From positions 1-10,156 of the forward strand of contig JANKMV010000056.1 in the NCBI GenBank assembly GCA_024650095.1: 10,156 bases of DNA, in the 5' to 3' direction. Shown piece after piece: positions 5,988 to 10,156 of the stretch (positions are counted from its first letter, which is position 1; every line of letters begins with the position of its first letter). This DNA comes from Bacillota bacterium (GTDB lineage Bacteria > Bacillota > Dethiobacteria > Dethiobacterales > Dethiobacteraceae). The notes beneath the pieces are model-generated. The model was given only the letters and a program-made list of their open reading frames with translations, did not search any database and was not told the origin of the DNA. Position numbers and translations under genes: made by a program.

Positions 5988-8696
5988 TTATTCTGGAACA
6001 TCGGGTTGTTTAGGTTTTTTAGGTTCTTCCGGCTCCTCGGGCTCTTCAGGTTCTTCAGGTTCTTCGGGTTCCTCTGGTGGTTCTGGTGGTTCTGGTGGTG
6101 GAGGAGGAGGAGGTGGTGGTGGCGTCACCGTAACTGTGGTCGAGACAGTGCCCGATTTTACGCCCTCGGCATTGATGGCGGTGATTTGATAACTGTAGGA
6201 GCCGGGCACCAATCCGGGATCTGTGAACTTCAGTGCCGTAATTGGTTCGCTCCGAAGCAGAACAAATGTGCTATCGGCAGGACCCTTACGGGCAATGAAG
6301 TAACCGCTGGCACCTTTCGCTGCCTCCCAGGTTACCACTACATCTCCCTCGTCATTAATTTGAGTTGCCGTTAGTTTTTTTATTTCACTAGGTCGAGATG
6401 TATGCAGATCGCAGAGTTCGTCTTCTGCCGGTGGCATAAGTTCGGCGTCTTTAGGTTGACGACCCGAACGACCAGGCCAACGACCATCTGTTTTAATAAA
6501 CTCGGGTCTGTTGAGGAATACTTTTGTCTCTAGTAATTCTAATGGACAGAATTCTGTGGGTAGTAAGCCCGACTCGGAGCATACCTCTACCTCCACGTGC
6601 ATTTCACACGTACCCTGCGGAATCGTTCCGTTGGCAAACCAGTCGGTGACGATGTTCTCTTTGGGACAGAGTTCGCTAGGCCGCAAGCCACTCTTGTTGC
6701 AGATGGTAACTTGACGCAAGCCACCGGGGCGCTTAAATTCTTCTTTGGGTAAACCATCATGAACTGCTTTCATAATGGGATTCATTAATTTAGGGATGAC
6801 CTCAAAGGAACGGTAAATACCCATTTCTTTAGGATTGGGCCATGAGTCTTGCCCCATCCAAAACACGGTTACGTATTGCGGTGTGTACGCCGCCATCCAA
6901 GCATCATGTGCGTACTCACTCGTTCCAGTTTTGGCGGCAACGGTGCGACCAATGCGTAAACCGGTACCGGTCCCACTACGTACTGTATCTATTAAGACGC
7001 TGGTGGTGAGCCAGGCAGCTTGTGGAGATAAAATTTCCTCTTTTTTGGCTTCATGTTCATAGAGTACATTCCCATCACTATCTACGATTTTCATAACCGT
7101 CGTAAAATCAGTACGTACCCCTTCATTGGCCAAAACGGAAAATGCTTGTGCTGTGTCCCAGACACTGACACCATTGGTTAGGCCACCAACCACCATGCTT
7201 AGCCCGGCATCTTTCTCTGCGAAGCTAGTGATTCCCATTCTTTTGGCATACTCTTTGCCCTTTTCTATACCAAGCTGATCCAGTAGCCGGACTGCAGGTA
7301 GGTTGTAAGAGTTAGACAGTGCATTGCGAATTGTAACTAAACCACGGAAACTCAAATCATAGTTATTGGGGTAGTAGGTTGCGCCCCCCTTAAAGATAGC
7401 TGGTGCATCATCTAGCACGGTACCAGGGGAGGCCAGCCCTTCATGAAAAGCGGGACCATAGGCGATAATGGGTTTGAGAACAGAACCTGCCTGCATCTTC
7501 CCTTTTACCGCGCGGTTAAAGACATTAATTTCCGGCTCGTACAAGCGACCGCCCACTAAAGCGGCAACATAGCCCGTTTCCGGTTCTGCTACTACGACGG
7601 CAGTCTGGGGCTGAATCGGTTTATCTTCATCTCGGAAGTTCTTCCGATAATTCTTCGGGTTATCTATAACATCGACCACGCTAGCCTGTAACTTCTGATC
7701 TAATGTTGTGTAGATATGCAGACCACTGGTATATATTTTGCTTTTAATTTCTGAAGTGGTCATATTATCAAAATCGGGTAGCGTTTCTAGAATGTCAGGC
7801 ACTTCATCTAGTACGACATGATCCACAAACCATGGATGCGGGTAGGTACGATCAGGTAATCCGGAGAGCACAATTTCTTCTTCTTTAGCGGCATCGGCTT
7901 CGGCTTGTGTAATTTTTCCTGTGGACACCATGGAAGCGAGCACAAGCGCCTGTCTTTTCTTGGCTTCTTCAAAGTCTCGGTATGGTGAATATTTCCCCGG
8001 TAAGTTGGGAATACCCGCAAGCATGGCAGCTTCGGCCAGCGTCACATCTATTGCGCTTTTGCCAAAATAGGTATTCGCGGCAGCCTCCACGCCGTAGGCG
8101 TTAAAATCAAAGAAAATGTAGTTAAGATAAAATTCCAGCACTTCTTTTTTACTGTAGATACGTTCTAACTGGTAAGAAAGATAAACTTCCTGTACTTTTC
8201 TTTTAATGGTTCGTTCAGGTGTTAAGAACGTGTTCTTTACCAACTGCTGCGTGATGGTGCTACCACCTTGCATGTTACCTGTTTGATTAGTGAGGTTATT
8301 CCAGAAGGCACGGAAGATTCCTCGGGCATCAAATCCAGGATGATCATAAAAGCGTTCATCCTCAATGGCAATAAAAGCGTCAACTAAATGTTGGGAGATG
8401 TCATCCAATGGTACGATGACACGGTTTTCCGCCCCCATCAGTGGTGTAACCAGTTCCCCGTCCCTGTCGTAAAGAAAAGATGTACGTGCTGGCTCCAACT
8501 GAGCTGGATCAAAGGGTGGTAAATCGTTCATGTAATATCGGACTGCAGCATATGTAGTTATACCTGCCGCTGTGGTAAAGATGACAAAAACAATTAATAG
8601 AACCAAAAGGAGACGTTTCATTCTCTGTTTTTTTAACGCCTTAGTAGGAACACTGTTTTTGTTATCTTTTTTCCCCTCTTTTGTTTCTTTAGGCAT
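5988..8696 (-). CDS. ponA: Class A penicillin-binding protein (PBP1A/PonA type) with C-terminal FN3 domain and Pro/Glu tail
   Basis: This 902-aa bifunctional peptidoglycan synthase polymerises lipid II (GT51) and cross-links stem peptides (transpeptidase) outside the membrane. Order of parts: basic cytoplasmic N terminus (1-29), membrane anchor (about 29-51), GT51 domain with the catalytic glutamate in IEDERF (E112) and GGSTITQQLVKN (144-155), transpeptidase with SVLK (nucleophile S405, K408), SYN (463-465) and KTGT (589-592). Next come two copies of a C-x3-SGL-x-P-(S/T)-E-x-CP motif (666-678 and 706-718), a fibronectin type III domain (about 767-857), then ten prolines (859-868) and six EEP repeats (875-892). 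All catalytic motifs are intact. Length and FN3 resemble B. subtilis PonA. The start ATG has GAAAGGAGAA just upstream. Symbol assigned by architecture, so the orthology is less sure than the function. Confidence 0.95.
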   Translation of the reverse strand: MPKETKEGKKDNKNSVPTKALKKQRMKRLLLVLLIVFVIFTTAAGITTYAAVRYYMNDLPPFDPAQLEPARTSFLYDRDGELVTPLMGAENRVIVPLDDISQHLVDAFIAIEDERFYDHPGFDARGIFRAFWNNLTNQTGNMQGGSTITQQLVKNTFLTPERTIKRKVQEVYLSYQLERIYSKKEVLEFYLNYIFFDFNAYGVEAAANTYFGKSAIDVTLAEAAMLAGIPNLPGKYSPYRDFEEAKKRQALVLASMVSTGKITQAEADAAKEEEIVLSGLPDRTYPHPWFVDHVVLDEVPDILETLPDFDNMTTSEIKSKIYTSGLHIYTTLDQKLQASVVDVIDNPKNYRKNFRDEDKPIQPQTAVVVAEPETGYVAALVGGRLYEPEINVFNRAVKGKMQAGSVLKPIIAYGPAFHEGLASPGTVLDDAPAIFKGGATYYPNNYDLSFRGLVTIRNALSNSYNLPAVRLLDQLGIEKGKEYAKRMGITSFAEKDAGLSMVVGGLTNGVSVWDTAQAFSVLANEGVRTDFTTVMKIVDSDGNVLYEHEAKKEEILSPQAAWLTTSVLIDTVRSGTGTGLRIGRTVAAKTGTSEYAHDAWMAAYTPQYVTVFWMGQDSWPNPKEMGIYRSFEVIPKLMNPIMKAVHDGLPKEEFKRPGGLRQVTICNKSGLRPSELCPKENIVTDWFANGTIPQGTCEMHVEVEVCSESGLLPTEFCPLELLETKVFLNRPEFIKTDGRWPGRSGRQPKDAELMPPAEDELCDLHTSRPSEIKKLTATQINDEGDVVVTWEAAKGASGYFIARKGPADSTFVLLRSEPITALKFTDPGLVPGSYSYQITAINAEGVKSGTVSTTVTVTPPPPPPPPPPEPPEPPEEPEEPEEPEEPEEPEEPKKPKQPDVPE
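6021..6122 (-). repeat. In-frame low-complexity repeat encoding poly-Pro and (EEP)6 at the PBP C terminus
   Basis: Read on the minus strand, 6093-6122 encodes ten consecutive prolines, followed by two EPP units and six EEP units (6021-6074). At DNA level the EEP part is a 9-bp tandem array with third-position variation, so it is old enough to have diverged silently but is a plausible site of copy-number change. The tail should form an extended, acidic, polyproline-II-like stalk outside the cell, within or across the wall. Confidence 0.9.
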
Positions 8697-8732
8697 TTTG
8701 TTCTCCTTTCACCAAGAGAAAACTCTCTCACG

Positions 8733-8761
8733 ATTATACCATACCTCGTAGATGACGGTAA
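8733..8761 (-). promoter_or_regulatory. Sigma-A extended -10 promoter of the ponA-like gene
   Basis: On the minus strand a perfect TATAAT (8733-8738) is preceded by TGG (8739-8741), giving an extended -10. TTACCG (8756-8761) is a weak -35 at 17 bp spacing. The expected start near 8726 leaves a leader of about 30 nt ending in the GGAG ribosome binding site at about 8703-8708. Confidence 0.7.
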
Positions 8762-8795
8762 ACGTACAAATTATTAGGTAACATTGATAATAGTT

Positions 8796-8824
8796 TTGCA
8801 AAAGGTCGCTTCTTACGGTAGAAT
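8796..8824 (+). promoter_or_regulatory. Candidate sigma-A promoter for a plus-strand transcript in the ponA-yunB gap
   Basis: TTGCAA (8796-8801) and TAGAAT (8819-8824) lie exactly 17 bp apart, matching TTGACA at 4/6 and TATAAT at 5/6. Initiation would be near 8831. It is back-to-back with the ponA promoter, their -35 elements being about 34 bp apart. Confidence 0.45.
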
Positions 8825-8853
8825 TACCTTACAATTGACGTCAGAGCCCAAGA

Positions 8854-9009
8854 ATGGCAAATATGGGGGATTATCGCGTTCATGCGCAACGACAATTGCA
8901 AATTAGTAAGAATAATACCGTAGAAATCATTGCACAAGGTGAACTATTAAAAAAACTTAACCGGATGAACTTAACGCGAGTATGCTTGCGGAAACGGCTT
9001 CAGTTATAA
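8854..9009 (+). CDS. Unassigned 51-codon ORF, possibly a remnant
   Basis: ATG 8854 to TAA 9007-9009 encodes a basic 51-residue peptide ending in VCLRKRLQL, with no signal peptide or membrane helix. No Shine-Dalgarno sequence precedes the ATG, and the frame is closed by TGA at 8836-8838. The +1 frame near its end reads YACGNGFSYKGWQT before its own stop, which hints that a longer coding sequence may have been frameshifted. I cannot assign a family. It may be translated poorly or not at all. Confidence 0.2.
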   Translation: MANMGDYRVHAQRQLQISKNNTVEIIAQGELLKKLNRMNLTRVCLRKRLQL

Positions 9010-9056
9010 AGGCTGGCAAACGTAAGTATATAAAAAACACCCTTAATTTTAACGTA

Positions 9057-9084
9057 AAAACCACGGAAGAAGTTCCGTGGTTTT
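9057..9084 (+). terminator. Perfect 12-bp hairpin terminator upstream of yunB
   Basis: Bases 9057-9068 and 9073-9084 are perfect reverse complements around the loop GAAG. The stem has a GC-rich core and ends in TTTT, with a further T-run at 9091-9094. The A-run at the left foot would also allow function on the minus strand, but no minus-strand gene lies upstream of it. Confidence 0.8.
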
Positions 9085-9085
9085 G

Positions 9086-9114
9086 TCACCTTTTGGCGTT
9101 CTTTCTCATATAAT
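9086..9114 (+). promoter_or_regulatory. Candidate sigma-E promoter of yunB
   Basis: TCACCTT (9086-9092), a 14-bp spacer and CATATAAT (9107-9114) match the sigma-E consensus KMATATT / CATACAHT at 5/7 and 7/8. yunB is a mother-cell (sigma-E) gene in B. subtilis. The predicted start near 9121 falls inside the GGGGAG ribosome binding site (9119-9124), leaving an unusually short leader, which lowers confidence. Confidence 0.4.
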
Positions 9115-9133
9115 ATATGGGGAGTGATGCGCA

Positions 9134-9817
9134 ATGTTTCGACGTCGGAACGCACTGAGTCGAGAAGCTAGAGTATTTCTTTTACTTGCACTACTACTCT
9201 TTATCGTTATACAAATGTTTATGATGCTAGAGAGAAGCTTGCGTCCCACCATTTGGGCAGTGGCAAGGGTAAAGTCTCATCAATTAGCTACAAGTGCGAT
9301 GAATCAAGCCATCTTAGACAATGTGGCTCATCGTGTTAGTTATCAAGATATAATACACTTAGTTACCGATCAAAATGGGAAAATTGTGTTAGCCCAAGTT
9401 AATCAAATGGAGATTAATAGCATCATTGCCGAAACAACATTATATGTACAACAATCTCTAAAAGATCTCTCACAAGAAAAAATTAGTATCCCCTTAGGGC
9501 AGGTGCTTGGAAGCTATTTATTATCAAATTTCGGACCTAAACTCCCCATCACCATTACACCACTGGGTGTTATTAACACAACGCTGGTTGATAAATTTGA
9601 AAATGCCGGTATTAATCAGGTGCGTCATAAAATTTACTTAGAGGTTCAAACAGAGATGCAGGTGGTGGTACCGCTAGTGGCCGAAAAAATACGGGTATCT
9701 AGTACCATCCCAATTGTTGATGCCATTTATCCAGGTGAAGTCCCGGATACTGTCATTAATCTAGAATTCCCCAATTCTGCAAACTTCCCAGTACCCGTTC
9801 CACCCAATACACAATAA
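9134..9817 (+). CDS. yunB: YunB family sporulation protein
   Basis: The 227-aa product has a basic N terminus, one membrane anchor (about 14-32) and an extracytoplasmic domain. Family features seen are LRPTIWAVARVKS (36-48) with the following helix LATSAMNQAI, SIPLG (118-122), FGPKLPI (133-139), AGINQVRHKI (158-167) and the closing PIVDAIYPGEVPDT (193-206). YunB is made in the mother cell under sigma-E in B. subtilis and is required for normal sporulation; its biochemical role is not established. The start ATG 9134 has GGGGAG at 9119-9124, a longish 9-base spacing. The tail ends in a proline-rich segment (PVPVPPNTQ). It is separated from upstream transcription by the hairpin 9057-9084 and converges on the 59-aa gene with a 10-bp gap, where I see no strong terminator. 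Confidence 0.93.
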   Translation: MFRRRNALSREARVFLLLALLLFIVIQMFMMLERSLRPTIWAVARVKSHQLATSAMNQAILDNVAHRVSYQDIIHLVTDQNGKIVLAQVNQMEINSIIAETTLYVQQSLKDLSQEKISIPLGQVLGSYLLSNFGPKLPITITPLGVINTTLVDKFENAGINQVRHKIYLEVQTEMQVVVPLVAEKIRVSSTIPIVDAIYPGEVPDTVINLEFPNSANFPVPVPPNTQ

Positions 9818-9827
9818 AGATTAGCAA

Positions 9828-10007
9828 CTATAGCATTGTTGTTATAACATAATAGACCGCAAATAAAACAGCAGCAAAGGGGACAAACATTACCAGCACC
9901 CCCGCGGTCCAAAAACCAAGACCAAACAAAAAGCCCCGCTTAAGCTCATGTTCCTTTTCATTTTCATCTTCAGTGGCGATTACAGTTTCCATAGCAACTT
10001 CGCTCAT
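9828..10007 (-). CDS. Small membrane protein (59 aa), unrecognised
   Basis: I do not recognise this family. ATG 10005-10007 has GGGGGAGG 5-6 bp upstream, one of the best ribosome binding sites in the window, and the frame ends at TAG (9828-9830). The first 24 residues are acidic and polar (ATEDENEKEHELKR at 11-24). Residues 25-59 are almost wholly hydrophobic with glycines and aromatics (FLFGLGFWTAG at 26-36), enough for one long or two short membrane helices, and no lysine or arginine occurs after R24. A candidate sigma-E promoter lies upstream and yunB converges on it, so a mother-cell sporulation role is plausible but inferred. Many sporulation membrane peptides are of this size. It lies in a different frame from the antisense open frame that overlaps the yunB end. 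Confidence 0.75.
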   Translation of the reverse strand: MSEVAMETVIATEDENEKEHELKRGFLFGLGFWTAGVLVMFVPFAAVLFAVYYVITTML

Positions 10008-10038
10008 ACGTTTCCTCCCCCTAAAGAAAATCCCTTAT

Positions 10039-10067
10039 ATACTATGGCTAAAACACCTAAAACATGC
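10039..10067 (-). promoter_or_regulatory. Candidate sigma-E promoter of the 59-aa gene
   Basis: On the minus strand GCATGTT (10061-10067), a 14-bp spacer and CATAGTAT (10039-10046) match the sigma-E consensus KMATATT / CATACAHT at 6/7 and 6/8. Predicted initiation near 10031 gives a leader of about 24 nt containing the ribosome binding site. CATAGTATA also fits the sigma-K -10 (CATAnnnTA), but no AC-type -35 is at the right distance. Confidence 0.5.
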
Positions 10068-10100
10068 CAGTTCGGCGAATGTTATCCTCGACATATGCCC

Positions 10101-10121
10101 TCACCAATGGTACCACGGTGA
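10101..10121. repeat. Imperfect palindrome, possible operator
   Basis: TCACC (10101-10105) and GGTGA (10117-10121) flank the perfect 8-bp palindrome TGGTACCA, with one unpaired base of asymmetry. It lies upstream of the sigma-E-like promoter of the 59-aa gene. It may be a protein-binding dyad or chance. Confidence 0.2.
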
Positions 10122-10134
10122 TATAAAAAGCTTA

Positions 10135-10156
10135 CAAAATACCAAATGGTATTTTG
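10135..10156. terminator. Perfect 9-bp inverted repeat at the window edge, probable terminator
   Basis: CAAAATACC (10135-10143) and GGTATTTTG (10148-10156) form a perfect stem with loop AAAT. The stem is AT-rich with a T-run in its right arm and may extend past the window. It could end a minus-strand gene lying beyond the window. Confidence 0.4.

Larger units (their letters stand above)
8831..9084 (+). ncRNA. Candidate transcript of about 255 nt (small RNA or decayed small gene)
   Basis: A promoter-like element (8796-8824) and a perfect hairpin terminator (9057-9084) bracket about 255 bp that contain no recognised gene. The terminator cannot serve ponA, which is transcribed away, nor yunB, which starts downstream of it; it only makes sense for a plus-strand transcript arising in this gap. 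The segment resembles no RNA family I can name. The only open frame inside is the weak one at 8854-9009. Confidence 0.3.

Noticed and set aside
6021..6122. Tandem array considered as a CRISPR-like or intergenic repeat
   Set aside because: Units are 9 bp, in frame, without spacers, and encode EEP at the end of an intact PBP.
5985..6374. Plus-strand open frame rich in Phe, Trp and Arg
   Set aside because: It is the complement of the PBP proline/glutamate repeat and FN3 region; the odd composition comes from the tandem repeat, and there is no ribosome binding site.
8715..8726. AGAG-AAAA-CTCT hairpin in the ponA leader as an attenuator or riboswitch
   Set aside because: Only a 4-bp stem and no larger structure around it.
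9109..9114. TATAAT as a sigma-A -10 for yunB
   Set aside because: No TTGACA-like -35 at 16-18 bp; the same bases fit a sigma-E -10 better, in line with yunB regulation in B. subtilis.
9727..9912. Minus-strand 61-codon open frame over the yunB end
   Set aside because: Antisense shadow with no ribosome binding site; the real minus-strand gene (9828-10007) uses another frame and has a strong one.

Overview
The window looks like a chromosomal stretch of an endospore-forming Firmicute, probably of the anaerobic clostridial or Peptococcaceae/Heliobacteriaceae type rather than Bacillus proper; the genus cannot be fixed from this sequence. The grounds are a PolX / MutS2 neighbourhood, a YunB sporulation protein, a DUF421 (YetF-like) membrane protein, a PonA-type class A penicillin-binding protein with a C-terminal fibronectin type III domain, strong AGGAGG-type ribosome binding sites, and several promoters resembling those of sporulation sigma factors.

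Layout, left to right. Bases 1-188 hold what looks like the decayed N-terminal zinc-ribbon part of an IS1595-type transposase, running up to the start of a PolX-family gene (193-1728, +). That PolX keeps an intact PHP nuclease domain but appears to have lost all three catalytic aspartates of its polymerase domain. Two minus-strand genes follow (DUF421 membrane protein 1725-2321; glutamine-rich helical protein 2324-2872). They form a small operon with a forespore-type promoter candidate and are divergent from mpg (3-methyladenine DNA glycosylase, 2950-3540), which is followed 4 bp later by mutS2 (3545-5893, TTG start). A 14-15 bp perfect hairpin at 5923-5960 serves as a bidirectional terminator between mutS2 and the convergent ponA-like gene (5988-8696, -).

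The 437-bp gap 8697-9133 is not empty. It holds an extended -10 promoter for ponA, a back-to-back promoter on the plus strand (TTGCAA, 17 bp, TAGAAT), a 51-codon ORF with no ribosome binding site, and a perfect 12-bp hairpin terminator. Together these define a candidate RNA of about 255 nt or the remains of a small gene. After it come yunB (9134-9817, +) and, convergent with it, a 59-residue membrane protein gene (9828-10007, -) that has an excellent ribosome binding site and a good sigma-E-like promoter. The window ends in a perfect inverted repeat.

Functional themes: DNA repair and ribosome rescue (PolX, Mpg, MutS2), cell-wall synthesis (PonA) and sporulation (YunB; probably the DUF421 pair and the 59-aa protein). 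In Bacillus subtilis polX directly precedes mutS2; here the pair is split by the DUF421 cassette and mpg. No tRNA, rRNA, CRISPR array or intact mobile element was seen.
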